64,000 bases of DNA, taken from Symbiodinium kawagutii (taxonomy: Eukaryota; Sar; Dinophyceae; Suessiales; Symbiodiniaceae). Of this stretch, positions 43,680 to 54,562 are shown one piece after another. The first letter of the stretch is position 1; the number at the start of each line of letters is the position of its first letter. Both the position numbers and the translations under genes were made by a program. The stretch spans positions 66,806 through 130,805 of the forward strand of contig VSDK01006400.1 in assembly GCA_009767595.1 (NCBI GenBank), in the 5' to 3' direction. The notes beneath the pieces are model-generated. The model saw only the letters and a list, made by a program, of their open reading frames with translations, ran no database searches and was not told the DNA's origin.

Positions 43680-44792
43680 TTTTTCAATTGAACGTCACAA
43701 ACCAACTTGGCGTTCGGAAAGGGCTACCGAGAGGTTGTGCATGTCCTTGCCGAGGTGGGTCGGAAAAAAGCAGCCGGTGTAACAAGCTGGCAGAATATTG
43801 TGTGTATCCATATCTTTAAAAGAACATGTTAATGGTCATTTATGGTTGACAAATGTTTACTTGATGGCTGATTGATGATCATTTGATAGTTGATTAGTGG
43901 TTGCCCTCGATTGCGGTTTGATTGACAGGGTAGCTACAAGATGTTACAAGCATTAATACTAGTTACTCGATGGCTGTTAGGTAACCCTGTTGGTCAACTA
44001 ATTAGTTACAGTAATCAATTGTTAATTGATGATTGGAGGCGAAATCTTCGCTGGTGAAAATGGTGGTTGCAGCAGTTCACCATGTGTTGGACATGCGTCC
44101 AAGATGTAAGATGTACGAACATTTGTGTAGCCGTGGAGACCTGCAAAGTGTCAATCTTAAGCAACCAACCAATGGTTCACTAGTTGGTTAGTGGTTAATG
44201 GTAGAGTATAACAGCAAACAATAATCCATATGGCGAGTTTGGCCAATATTCTCCAGTATTGACAAACCAACGAATCGATGAACATCCTAACAGTTCGACT
44301 AGATTGGTCATTTATGGGATGTAAACACAGCTGGTGTACAGGGTATTGACCCGCGGCTGCATCTATATTCACCAAAGGCCAGGGTATAGTGAGTAGCCGC
44401 CAACCATCATGAACCATCAATAAGCATCATGAACTGTCACCGTTTTACATGATTCTCGGGTTATATGGTTTGTTGTAATCGCTTGCTCCAACCAACCAGC
44501 TCCTCTCTTTGGCTACCTTCATTGTTGATGACACCTATCCACCACTATGGGCCAATCATTTTTCATGAAACACACACACACACACATCAGTTTATGAACT
44601 AGAACTACGAACTATGAACATATGTTTCTGACATATTATGACTGTGAATAGATGTTTTTATGTCACTTTCCCACCCTTGATGTCGAATCTTTGATATGCA
44701 CATCCTCTATCTATGAATCTTGAGGTGGCAGAGCGACTTCAGAGGCGGGTCTGTATCTCTGGGAGAAGTTGGCACCACTTTCAATAGGCAAA

Positions 44793-44945
44793 CCAGCTGT
44801 AAGTGGTGGATTTCTTAAGGTCAAACAGTGGCAGACATATCTGAAGCAGCTGGAGCCTCTGGGTTCGCGCTGGTCAACCAGCTATGAGTGGCGGATTTCC
44901 AAAGCTTAAACCATGGTCGACCAGCTCTGAGTGGTGCTTTCCACT
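44793..44945. repeat. imperfect tandem repeat, about three copies
   Basis: ACCAGCTGTAAGTGGTGGAT, ACCAGCTATGAGTGGCGGAT and ACCAGCTCTGAGTGGTGCTT recur, each followed by TTTC and the first two by a TTAAA/AAGG-type stretch. Confidence 0.75.
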
Positions 44946-45294
44946 TCAGGTTGCCAGAGAGTAATGTGCGGTGAACAGTGGGTGGCCAATGTAAGAGCCA
45001 TAATAGTCAACCATTGGTTGATCAACAGCTGGATATACCATTATAAACCGTTACTTCACCATTATCAGGGACTATTTGTACAGCTATTATGCCATCATAA
45101 ACCCATATGAATCCATCATAGACCATGATAGACCATTGAAAGCCATTTTGGACCTCCAATTTCTTAGATTGAAATTCTAGGATTTACTAGTAAATGATGC
45201 CTGTGCTTTTGGTGGGTATTGTTGCTATTGTTGAATATCAATTACTTTTAATGTTTCTGTTGGTCTTTGGATGCACCTTGTGGATCTTTGTTAG

Positions 45295-45650
45295 TGATGG
45301 GTGGATTTTTATTGAATAACCTCGGTAGGTCGGATAAACGCGGGGCATTTTTGATCGGACACCCACCACGGTCAACAGCCATAGCTTTTGGTCGGTTTGT
45401 TGTGTTGGATCTAAGTGGACGGCAAAATTGGCCTCTTGGACCAGCGGGTATGGTGTCTGTGTATATAAATAAATATGTATATTTTTATATGCACATCATA
45501 TGTATGCATAACAGGCATGACCTTAGCTTTACAATTATGTCTATATACGCAGAACATGACCGGAAAGTTTGCCTGAACCAATCACTGATGATCATTCCAG
45601 GTTTTGACACTACCAGGTGGACTGTGGACGGCTTCCCCGCGAGCCCTTGA
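45295..45650 (+). CDS. two-exon gene model, 3' end complete
   Basis: Exon 45295-45447 (acceptor GGATCTTTGTTAG, donor GCGG|GTATGG) reads MGGFLLNNLGRSDKRGAFLI, GHPPRSTAIAFGRFVVLDLS. The acceptor GATGATCATTCCAG at 45600 restores phase into FDTTRWTVDGFPASP and TGA. Intron 153 nt. An alternative second exon from 45617 (LREPLIC-type frame, 95 codons) is open but out of phase. No family was recognised. Confidence 0.52.
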
Positions 45651-46046
45651 TTTGTACAGCAGAAGTTATGGAATCTCATCCACTGCTGATCGGTGGTTCA
45701 CCATGGTTGATAGTGATGGCTGTAGTTTGCTGGGGATGGCGACCAACAACTAGCCAACTGGTCAGTCTTGTGTTGGCTCACAGGGCAGTGTCAACTTGTG
45801 ACAGATTGCTAAATTCGTTTTCTTTTGCAACTCCGAGTTGCAATTTGGATAGTTCCTTCAATATCTTCAATGTTATTCCAACAGTACTGAGATTTCAACT
45901 TTGATTGTAACTATCAATTAGTTCTAACTGATAGTTATACAATCCTAGATATTATAACTATTGTAAAGTTAGAACTGAATTAGTTGGTTATAATTGATAA
46001 CTAGTCAATCTTAGATCATCTTTCTTCATCATTTCAATATTTCTTG

Positions 46047-46241
46047 AGATCGTTTGCCGCCACTGGAAGCGCCGAGGCCGTGCCAGTGCCGCCGGCCGAA
46101 GGTTTGGGCCCTGACCGGTGACCACAGGGGGCAGTTCCGGGGCGTTCGGTTCACGAGACTCGGATGGCGCCGGTGCAGGTGGGGAACGGGTCGGCTGCAA
46201 GATACCCTGTGGCACAGGACGACGGGTGGAAACATTTGGCT
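46047..46241 (+). CDS. GC-rich exon candidate interrupted by one TGA
   Basis: After TCAATATTTCTTGAG one frame reads SFAATGSAEAVPVPPAEGLG, meets TGA at about 46122, then continues AVPGRSVHETRMAPVQVGNG, SAARYPVAQDDGWKHLA to the donor GTGAGT at 46242. GC3 is about 70 percent on both sides of the stop. The donor lies in the end of a family C element. Plus frame +1 and a minus frame are also open, so the reading is uncertain. Confidence 0.35.
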
Positions 46242-46420
46242 GTGAGTCAATCATTTAACCAACCAATAATATGGGGTTCTAACCAACCAATCATAGGGAA
46301 AACAAAGGTTAGTGATGGGGGAACGAGGACCAACCAATGGGGTATAATCACCAACAAGTTTATAGGGAAACAATGGTTAATGATACGGGAAGCAGGGGTA
46401 CGGGGTTTTGACCCACAGCC
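46238..46420. mobile_element. family C element
   Basis: The left end GGCTGTGAGTCAA and the right end TTGACCCACAGCC are inverted repeats about 180 bp apart. The interior order AACCAACCAATAAT, TAGGGAAAA, GGTTAGTGATGGGG, ACCAACAAG, TATAGGGAAA matches the other copies. Two internal sub-units look duplicated. Confidence 0.9.
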
Positions 46421-47087
46421 ATTTATTGAAAGAAAAGTGATACAAGGGGGATGAACTGTGTGCTTAATTACGATTGCAAAGTTGGTCCTGCAATTGGAAT
46501 ATAAGATTGGAAACACCCGACAGATACAGTGTTTTTTCGATTGGAAACATTTTTTGGGGGCTCTTGTATCTGGGGGGTAGGAAGCAATCCTTCCGAAAGT
46601 GGGGGTTGGAAGTTGGAGTTAAACAGTTCACAATTTGAAACCGAGAACCATCATGAACCATACAGCAATGGTGATCTGCCGAGAAATCGATACTTAAGTT
46701 GCGCACATACACTATGGGACTCTATAACTATGGAAATCACACACACACATATATATATATATATACCATATAACTATTCATGGTTGATGGTGGTTGCCCG
46801 CAAGTTGCGCCCAGCTCTTGTTGATGGGTTCCCTACAACTTAACTGCACAAGGTGGACCAATGAGTCGACAGTTCCCGTGCTTCCTTGGCCACACAGAGG
46901 GCATGAGAAGAATTGAATAAACATGTTGAATAATTATGCTTAATAAGTATGGTTATAGAGATAGCGGCTTTCTGAATCTGACCTAGTACTCAAACATGTT
47001 TCTGTATCTTAAGATTGTTGTAGGTGGGCTAGGCAAATGATGAGAATAGTGGTACTTTCTTTTTACAAAGGTTTCCCTTTTAACCAG

Positions 47088-47488
47088 GAGAACTCTTGAG
47101 AGACTATTCACGGGGTACATCACTCGCAACTACAGATGGGTTAGGAGTGGAAGAGATTGGTGGACAGCTGCTGGTCACGTGCTCGCCGGAACTGGATGCA
47201 GCTTTAATGCTCAACCCTCTACCGACGAGGGTTTCTCCTACGCCATGCCGACTCCAGCAGTGGGATGCTTATCATGCTTCCGAAGGCAGCAGGGTTGCCA
47301 CAGTCCTGGTTGGAAGGGACAGTATTTGCAGGGCCATGAAAGCCACAAACAATATGCCCAGGACGGGATTTCTTCTCGAGTGCAAAAAGATGAGGGATGC
47401 ATGTCAGAGGGGTTTAGTACAATCCATGAAATGGGAAAAGGACCCATCATCTGGCGTATGGAAGATCGACATCAATGAAGCCCCCTAA
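47088..47488 (+). CDS. long terminal exon, 132 codons, unknown protein
   Basis: The strong acceptor GGTTTCCCTTTTAACCAG ends at 47087 and one frame is open to TAA at 47486. Sampled peptides are SLATTDGLGVEEIGGQLLVT, CRLQQWDAYHASEGSRVATV, TGFLLECKKMRDACQRGLVQ and SMKWEKDPSSGVWKIDINEA. Composition and length make this one of the best single coding calls in the window. No family was recognised and upstream exons were not assigned. Confidence 0.58.
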
Positions 47489-47666
47489 TTTACCTTCAAT
47501 AGCAGCTGATGAATCTCAAAAAACAAAGGGGTATTGTACTTGTGTAATATCGTCATGACAATCCACGGGCCATTTTGGGCGAGTTGCTTTGGTGTTCCTG
47601 TACAACAAGGGTAAGCGGCTTAGGTTGCAGCATGGACCACTTGGCCCCGGGGGCTTATCGACTGTT

Positions 47667-47779
47667 AGTTGGTTGTTTCTTAAAACACGAAACCCAAAGA
47701 ATGGTTGGTTTATTACTTAAAAATGCATCATATTGGATGATTTGGGGACATCCCTATTACTATTTTAAGAAACCATCAA
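47667..47779. mobile_element. family A element
   Basis: GTTGTTTCTTAAAACACGAA on the left and GGACATCCCTATTACTATTT with TAAGAAACCATC on the right. The interior ATGGTTGGTTTATTACTTAA and GGATGATTTGGGG match other copies. Confidence 0.85.
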
Positions 47780-47806
47780 TTGTGCTTGTATAGTCAGCTT
47801 TTTTAG

Positions 47807-47970
47807 TGATGATCGGGATAATTCATGAGCATGAATCAATGAACAAATCACCAGTAATCATCCATGAAGATGTTTTTTTGCGCGCGCCCATGATCATCAA
47901 TAACCATCTGAAAATGTTTTTGGACAGAGTGGATCTTGTGGTGGCGCCATCGCGGTTGCTGGTGGCCTGA
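47807..47970 (+). CDS. terminal exon candidate, 53 codons
   Basis: The acceptor ATAGTCAGCTTTTTTAG, 27 bp after a family A element, opens a frame to TGA (MIGIIHEHESMNKSPVIIHE; MIINNHLKMFLDRVDLVVAP). The only strong acceptor nearby and the frame agree. No family was recognised. Confidence 0.5.
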
Positions 47971-48132
47971 GTCAGTGAGAGTCCCACAGGGCTTGCCAGC
48001 GTGAACCATATGGGAACTGCCAAGACTGATCCACAGCTGCCCCTCTTGCTGTAGGGTCCCAGCCATATGAATTCGGGGCATCTACAGATTCGAAGTAAGA
48101 TATACATATAAGAATAAGATAGATGTTATTGT

Positions 48133-48155
48133 ATATATATATATATATACACACT
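48133..48155. repeat. (TA)n microsatellite
   Basis: TATATATA run shortly before the next exon. Confidence 0.9.
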
Positions 48156-48215
48156 AAAATAATGGATCTCCGTAGATCTGTACGTTTCTTCATTGTGTTC
48201 TCTTCATATCTCTAG

Positions 48216-48643
48216 AGACCCAGGGGATGATTCGGGACCAGCGTTTCGCCGCCCGCAGCTCATCTCGACCTTCTTCGCCAGCAGACCGTCTGCGGGTGAA
48301 AATTGTGCGAGAGGAGCGTTAGCAGATGTGAAACTTCGTCTGGGCGGCTCCGCACCCAAGACTTGGGTCAAACAGAGGTAGAGCTAAGGATTGGTATAGA
48401 ACTACGGTGGATCCAAGCTGGTGATCGACCCTGAGCTTCGCTTCCGCATCAAGAAACCACCTCCTTGTGCTAGTTATGACGTATCGCTGGTTGAAATTCC
48501 CCAGAACTGTGAGGTCCTCCGCAACGCTGCAGGAGGCCAGCACCCCGTTGGGTTTCTTGGTCGCTTATCACGATATGGTCCAAGGACAGCCGGAGGTGGT
48601 CACCCTCGCTGATCCCACCTTGCCACAAGCATTAGTTTTGTAA
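48216..48643 (+). CDS. two-exon gene model, 3' end complete
   Basis: Exon 48216-48377 follows the long pyrimidine tract GTGTTCTCTTCATATCTCTAG and ends at CAGAG|GTAGAG (PGDDSGPAFRRPQLISTFFA; ADVKLRLGGSAPKTWVKQ). The acceptor CTTCGCTTCCGCATCAAG at 48453 restores phase into 62 codons ending in TAA (NHLLVLVMTYRWLKFPRTVR; EASTPLGFLVAYHDMVQGQP; EVVTLADPTLPQALVL). GC3 is about 60-65 percent in both. A hydrophobic start of exon 2 may be buried or membrane-bound. No family was recognised. Confidence 0.56.
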
Positions 48644-49119
48644 AGCTTGGGAGACCTGTGAACATGATTGTTGTCGTGATTGATGTTTCAACTCATGTTC
48701 CTTTTTAACTCTTAAGAGTTTGATTTGAGGTTCTGAAACCTCCCAAGTAGATGTTGATGTAGCAGCAGGCGATTCAACTAGCAGCAACAAATTCGTTGCA
48801 ACTGGTTTCATGCTGGGAAGCCTGTGCCGAGTGTGACACATCCAGCTTTGTACCTCCGAAACGCCAAAATCATGGGTGTGAAGCGATGCAGTCAGCCACG
48901 TATGCACCAGTTGACGGTTTCACAATGTTTAGCAATGGATAGTGGCGGTTTCTTTGGACCTCTATAGGTCTGACGATGGCTTCTGGCCACTAATGTTGAT
49001 GGTTTATGATGCACCATGAAACATGAAGGAAATTTTCAGGTCCATGATTGATTGATCATGGAAAGTTCACCTTAGTTCACTGGATTTTTCGACATCCAGA
49101 ATGTTGTCCGCGTTTCCAG

Positions 49120-49233
49120 GACTCGTCATTCAGGAGCCGCGTCAGCTGCTGGTTGAGTAGTGATGCAGTGTGCAGTGTGCAGATTGCACAGTCTGGATTA
49201 GTACAGAAAAGGAGATTGCACCAGATTATTTGA
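49120..49233 (+). CDS. terminal exon candidate
   Basis: The acceptor TGTTGTCCGCGTTTCCAG is followed in phase 0 by DSSFRSRVSCWLSSDAVCSV, QIAQSGLVQKRRLHQII and TGA. Confidence 0.43.
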   Translation, partial: DSSFRSRVSCWLSSDAVCSVQIAQSGLVQKRRLHQII

Positions 49234-49585
49234 ACAAATCCTAACACGAACAGTGTGACAAGTTTTCCTGTTGCTCGAACAGGAAGGAGGTACGGGATAG
49301 ACTCAGTCACGTCCTTCTTGCAGGTGAGCGTTCCAGCATACATTCTGGGCTTGGACAAACATACCGCTGGATTATCGATCCGTGGTGTTACTTAACAAGC
49401 CGATCATTTGCCTGCTTAAAAGGACTTGAACACTTCCTGTGAGTTGGCACACCACGTTCCAGCCATGACATGGAGTTGTTTGATTGCAATCTTGCAGCTT
49501 GGATTGCAGACTTGTAAGTCAAGTCCACGAAACAATCGTCGGGTTGTTCTCGTGCACGGCTCTAGGATTAGTATATACCCTAAAT

Positions 49586-49692
49586 ATGGTTGTTTCTCAA
49601 ACTAGGGGTACCTCCACATCATCCCATATTCATCATTTATAGTACTAACCCCAGCCATTTTTTGGGTTCCCTATGGCTTGAGAAACCCCTAT
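49586..49692. mobile_element. family A element
   Basis: GTTGTTTCTCAAACTAGGGG with TACC on the left; TTTTTTGGGTTCCCTATGGC with TTGAGAAACC on the right. The interior has ATCATCCCATATTCATCATT. 49735-49850 downstream carries two copies of AACGATAGGGGACGTACTAA. Confidence 0.85.
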
Positions 49693-49759
49693 ATGAGCAG
49701 TTTTTTTTAAATCAACAACTACGTTAATAAGGGGTGTTTCGTCAGGTCTTTTCTTGATT

Positions 49760-49850
49760 TTTGCTCGAAAAACGATAGGGGACGTACTAAAAACGATACC
49801 CTAACGAACAATGCCGAAACTTGAAAAACGATGGGGGACGTACTAAAGCA
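49760..49850. repeat. two direct copies of a 22-bp word
   Basis: AAAAACGATAGGGGACGTAC at about 49768 and AAAAACGATGGGGGACGTAC at about 49824, both followed by TAAA, 56 bp apart. Confidence 0.8.
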
Positions 49851-50233
49851 GCTGTGAACCCACTTTAAACATTTTTCAACATATCAAAAAAAACGCGGCT
49901 CATATGTTAAATCAATATTCACCTATGGTCATTTCCTTGGTGATGCTCCACCTTCATACGCGGTCACTCTTGTTATCATCACGGGTATATGTCGGTGGTC
50001 GGTGATAGCTGGAAATCATAGCAATGCTTCCATGGTCGGCTTGCACACCACCTGCATCAGTCTTGATGAATTCAGAAGTCAGTTTTTGTTGAATGTGGTT
50101 CATATCCACATTACAAGTAACCCAGTACTAATAAGAACATTTATTTTTGTGACCCCTCCTCTATTTTTGTTGATTGATTTTGTATCTCTGTGGCCGCAAA
50201 TCGTTTCGCGTTTCTGTTGCAACGCGCCACCAG

Positions 50234-50665
50234 GATGTGAGATCCGATTCTGTGGCTGCCGAGCAGTGGAGAAGCCACTGGGATGCCAGGTCCATATGAA
50301 CTTCGCCACGAGCATACCTCTGGGGTGCTGGGGTGGGCAAACCTGTCACAAACCAAGCCTTCCCTGCAAACCAGGCACTGGCACTTTGAGTAATCAGCCC
50401 ATTCATTTATATCATTTATGAATCCGGCTTTGACAGTGACTGACTTTTGTGATTCTGCCGCGCCAGTGGTGCTAGCTGGAAAACAAGCCTTGCAGATGGC
50501 CTGGAGGATAGGATCGGCCATCAATCTTTGTTTGGAGGATCATTAGATCATTATATTGGTGAACAAAATCCCTTTGGACATGGCAATCATGGCACAGTTT
50601 CCAGTCTTCATGTCTTCACGTTTGTCTCTCTAGATTACATGCATATATTCATAGATAGATTATGA
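50234..50665 (+). CDS. two-exon gene model, 3' end complete
   Basis: Exon 50234-50289 (acceptor GCAACGCGCCACCAG, donor GCCAG|GTCCAT) reads DVRSDSVAAEQWRSHWDA. The acceptor TTTTGTGATTCTGCCGCGCCAG at 50466 restores phase into 65 codons to TGA (GASWKTSLADGLEDRIGHQS; LFGGSLDHYIGEQNPFGHGN; HGTVSSLHVFTFVSLDYMHI). Minus-strand frames overlap exon 1 only. No family was recognised. Confidence 0.53.
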
Positions 50666-50817
50666 TAAATGCATAGCTGCATGCATGCATACCTGCATAT
50701 GTATGTGCGGCTGTACATAGATCACTCACAATTGTTGGTGGGCTACAAGATCTACTGCAATCTCATACTTATGCAGCATATATGCATCTTTGCCTATGTA
50801 AACTACTTCCTGAGCAG

Positions 50818-50938
50818 AACGAACCACGATGTGCAGGGGGTCATAATCGGCCGCTTGGTAAACATCGTGGCTTCCACTTTGGTCAATTGGAAGCCAGCCA
50901 CTGATCGACCATACCATGTACGTCCACATACCAGTTGA
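50818..50938 (+). CDS. exon candidate
   Basis: After TTCCTGAGCAG the frame reads NHDVQGVIIGRLVNIVASTL, VNWKPATDRPYHVRPH to TGA, with CCAT|GTACGT as a possible earlier donor. A second exon candidate at 50935-51007 (EEPTSDRHRDTVPTGADLDF) ends at another GTACGT. The two overlap, so only one is used or they alternate. Confidence 0.42.
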
Positions 50939-51353
50939 AGAGCCCACATCAGACCGACACCGGGACACAGTTCCTACGGGGGCTGATCTGGATTTCCACA
51001 TGTCAAGGTACGTCAAGGTCATTCGGATAGGGCGATGGAGTGACAGGCACTGCGGTGCCTATATGAGTCTTGCAACAAACCAACTCATCATTTCGGGGAA
51101 TATCCAAGCTATCCTCTCCCACCTTACCAGTTGAACGTGTGGGGTGGAAGTAATCTGCATCAATGGTCAAGGAGCAAAAACATTTGACGTTGTTGGTCAT
51201 TGGACACCGAACTAGGAACTCCCACGACTGTGGATGACAAAAGGAATCTGCTTCCTTTGGAGCATAGCTCCATAAGAATCACTAGTGGGCGACGCCCGAT
51301 TTCAACGTGAATCCACCATGACCCTCCACCGAAGGTGACTGTAGAAACACGGT

Positions 51354-51649
51354 GAGTGGGTAGCACGATTCACATTTGGCCATCAACCAGCAGCAAGATT
51401 GTTGTAGCCAAAGGCCCAAGGCGCCCAACAACTTTGACAGCCTCAGAGGATAGCAAGTGGACAGGCCTAGGACTCCTAGGACACTGCATGGGTTTCTGCG
51501 GGTGCCGCCCAGGTCAACATCCAGATAATCCCATGGAAATCGGTCAAGCAATTCTGGGAATCAACCAGTTCCTTGGAACTGCAATGGAACTCGGGGTCGC
51601 TTTGGGTTGTACCAAGGCTATTCGACCATCTCTCTCGGGAATTGAATGA
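51354..51649 (+). CDS. 97-codon open frame, unknown protein
   Basis: IHIWPSTSSKIVVAKGPRRP, TALS-type polar stretch, then NPMEIGQAILGINQFLGTAM and ELGVALGCTKAIRPSLSGIE to TGA. A GTGAGT lies at the upstream border. No clear acceptor was selected. Confidence 0.4.
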
Positions 51650-51875
51650 AGACAGGCAATGACACACATATTGTACTTCAAACAAGCAAATATCAACCAT
51701 TGCAGACCCTGAAGCATGGTTGAGCGTTACTACCTGTATGGGCTGAAATTATTTGTTAAGCAACGAGAATCACAGCGAGACAAACCATTGATAACTTACT
51801 TAACTGCTAACGACATTTAGTAAGTCAGTAGTCGTTACAATTGGTAACGATCACCAGACTTGATTGACATTTGCC

Positions 51876-52040
51876 ATGGGCTTCAAGGTGTTTCAACCAT
51901 CGCCAGGATTGCAATCCACCATCGCCATTGTGCTATCGTTGGTGTGTCATATGCTTGGCTGGGGATCCATGATAGCCCCAGTCATGGATACCCATGAGGA
52001 AGCCAACCATTTGGGGACCCCCATGGATGTGTATTTATTT
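51876..52040 (+). CDS. open frame before a microsatellite
   Basis: ATG 51876 reads GFKVFQPSPGLQSTIAIVLS, LVCHMLGWGSMIAPVMDTHE, HLGTPMDV and then continues into AT-rich sequence and the TATATG repeat. Only the first part is credible as coding. Confidence 0.33.
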
Positions 52041-52149
52041 GTGCAGACATTTGTGTATGATGATGATATAAGTATGCATTTGATATGTACATTTCTATTC
52101 TTATTCAATTGTTATATTTACAGGATACATATTTTTGAAGCGTACAACA

Positions 52150-52157
52150 TGTGTGTA

Positions 52158-52250
<93 letters not shown>

Positions 52251-52360
52251 GTATATATATATGTGTATGTATATCTATATCTATATCGATATCAAAACCT
52301 ATATATATACACACATATATATATATATATCTATATATCTATATCTATATACATATTCAT
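52150..52360. repeat. (TATATG)n hexanucleotide array plus TA-rich tail
   Basis: About 16 exact TATATG units run at 52155-52250, then TATCTATA and ATATAT blocks. The Tyr-Met and Ile-Cys frames are by-products. Confidence 0.95.
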
Positions 52361-52449
52361 GTGAAATTCCATAAGGAACCAATAGATGATAGGATGTTGT
52401 CTGCAGTATATCATGATAGATTATATTGCATGCACAACATGTATATCAG

Positions 52450-52586
52450 CGCCTGGCTGGGTGAAATTTCCAGCGGTGTCATCAACGGCGGTGACAATCA
52501 GCAATGATCTGTTTGTCATGACAGATGGGTCCATCTCAACCATTTACAAACCATCAACAGATGGACATATAGCCCTCACTCAATAG
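52450..52586 (+). CDS. terminal exon candidate, 44 codons
   Basis: After ACAACATGTATATCAG the frame reads WVKFPAVSSTAVTISNDLFV, MTDGSISTIYKPSTDGHIAL to TAG, a beta-rich composition. A shorter frame in another phase overlaps its first third. Confidence 0.47.
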
Positions 52587-53504
52587 TATGATGACAATGA
52601 ATCACTGCCAAGTTGACGCCCCTTCGAATATAAAGCAGTTTATGCTCCGCAGACTCAGATCCGGGAAGCCTACTTTTGTTAGGTCTCGTTGACCATGAAC
52701 CGACCCTTTTGAAAAACCAGCCAGTCAGAAACCAACTGCAACCAGGTGTGGAAGTATCGATGAAATGATGCATCAGCTCCAAACTTCGACCGAAATGGAT
52801 CCTTGGATGCCGTCGTGGGCTGGTTCGTAGGTAGGATACGACTTGGCAACCAAAACTCATGCGGGATCATGATGTCAGTGATGACGCTTGATGGTGGTTG
52901 CCGGTTGCTGATGATGGCTATGATTGTGTCGATGATGGTTGACAAGGATGATGGATCGTAGTCGAGGATGGTGATCATGCGGGCAGTATTTCTGCTTAAT
53001 GAGGATCAATGATGATCACTATGATGGTTGATGGGGTTGATGACGGCGCTGGATGAGGATGCGTAGTCGATGGTGGAGGGCGATATGTGCGTTTAGTGAA
53101 TGGTGATGATGATGAGGATGACACTGGTGGTCAATGGTGGCCCATGATAGTTCATCCCGATAAAAGTGCACGATGGTACTACACGATCGCATGAGGTCGC
53201 AGATGTACGTAGCCATCAAGCAGTGATGGTATCCAATAGGATGCGATAGCAAAGCATTCTTCATCATCCCAAAACATGGTTTGCCTCCCCTGATCCAAAT
53301 TGGGTTGCAACGCTAGGTCTTGCGCTGTACAGCATTTTACTCCATAAAGATCCCAAACTGCACCATCCACATCTGAGTGTGAGTGAGTGACTGCGAAGTA
53401 CACCAGTGTTGCTTGGTTCTGAGTTGCTACACTGTGTAGTCAACAGGGCCGACTGAAAGAATTGTCACTTCCACCGCCACCGTGTAATTGATATAGACCA
53501 TCTG

Positions 53505-53726
53505 TTGGTTATCGGCTGCGGTGTGGCCCCGAAGATAGGAGCTGGATTAAGAAAACCCTGTTCTTTGATGATTGCAGCCGAACACAGATGGCTTTGCCAC
53601 TGCTTGTGGTCATATGATTTCTGTCAGGTACTCCTACAGCTTCCCGGGTTGTCCATAGGATGGATACCATCCGAAACGACTACCTGTGATCGAGGGATAA
53701 TGTGCATTCCATCCTTCGACGAGTGA
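53505..53726 (+). CDS. 73-codon open frame, exon candidate
   Basis: GCGVAPKIGAGLRKPCSLMI, AAEHRWLCHCLWSYDFCQ and then either a CAG|GTACTC donor at 53628 or readthrough to TGA. 52600-53500 before it is GATGATG-type degenerate sequence without supported genes. Confidence 0.38.
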   Translation: MVIGCGVAPKIGAGLRKPCSLMIAAEHRWLCHCLWSYDFCQVLLQLPGLSIGWIPSETTTCDRGIMCIPSFDE

Positions 53727-53820
53727 AACAGTGTTTTTGACAGGATTCTTACAATCAAGTCCTTTCAAGTGAGTTGGCAATGACTCTGTGGTATGGTTTG
53801 GTTGCAGGTTTATAAGCTAA

Positions 53821-54032
53821 GTGTCCTCATTTGTTGCCCTCAAAAGTAAGTTGAACAAAGTCACCTGGCAACAGAAAATCCCCGCATTTCCTTCAGGAAA
53901 GCCTATGGGATCAGGCGCTGTTCCCGGGTTTCGCCGAGGAGCTGCTGGTGAGTACCTCGTTGACTCCATCGCAACGGTGGACGTTGGTGGAATCGTCCAA
54001 GAGGCGGACCTGTTGTGGGCGCTTAGAGATAT
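53821..54032 (+). CDS. exon candidate reading into a family C element
   Basis: The frame SSFVALKSKLNKVTWQQKIP, KPMGSGAVPGFRRGAAG, SIATVDVGGIVQEADLLWAL continues into the element at 54029. Alternatively the exon is only 53897-53947, between CGCATTTCCTTCAG and the consensus donor GTGAGT. Both readings use the same frame. Confidence 0.43.
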
Positions 54033-54160
54033 GGCTATGGGTCAAGCAGTTAACCAACCAATTTCATGGGGAATGATGACCAACAAGACTATAGGGGAAA
54101 TAAGCCGGTTAGTGCTAGGGGAACCAGGGGGACTAAGGGTTTTTGACCCACAGCCATATA
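54029..54160. mobile_element. family C element
   Basis: ATATGGCTATGGGTCAAG and TTTGACCCACAGCCATAT are inverted repeats. The interior order (AACCAACCAATTTCATGGGG, ACCAACAAG, TATAGGGGAAA, GGTTAGTG) matches the copies at 20.6 and 46.2 kb. Confidence 0.92.
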
Positions 54161-54562
54161 TGGAGATATATGTAGAGTATATGACTATGTAGAGTATAGA
54201 TGTGTAGGCCCATATGTATAAATGAAAATGCATGTAGATATATACTGTACTTATATCTCATAAATGCAGTCATTGCAAATGCAAAGATAGAATCTGGAGA
54301 ACAGCCATGTTCACATGTGTATTTGAATCAGTATATTTGTACACCTACACACACGCATATATATTTACATACATACATATGTATGTATACACATTCTTTC
54401 GCTCGCTCCTACATCTTTTGCAGAACATTCTGTACACCCGGAAGGATCTTTAGGAACTAGCATCCTTCTTCGTAGGGTGGATGCATTTCTAGGCCAGACC
54501 CAACTGCTGGGATTGGACACTGAATTCAGAAACCGCAGCCAGTAATTGGTCCCACCTGTGAG

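Larger units (their letters stand above)
42800..45240. other. exon-poor, element-rich stretch
   Basis: It contains the nested A/B element, a (CA)n run at 44571-44586, and degenerate GATTGATGATC sequence at 43850-44040. No open frame with good splice sites was found. Confidence 0.6.

Noticed and set aside
52135..52507. Tyr-Met and Ile-Cys frames
   Set aside because: Products of a TATATG hexanucleotide repeat.
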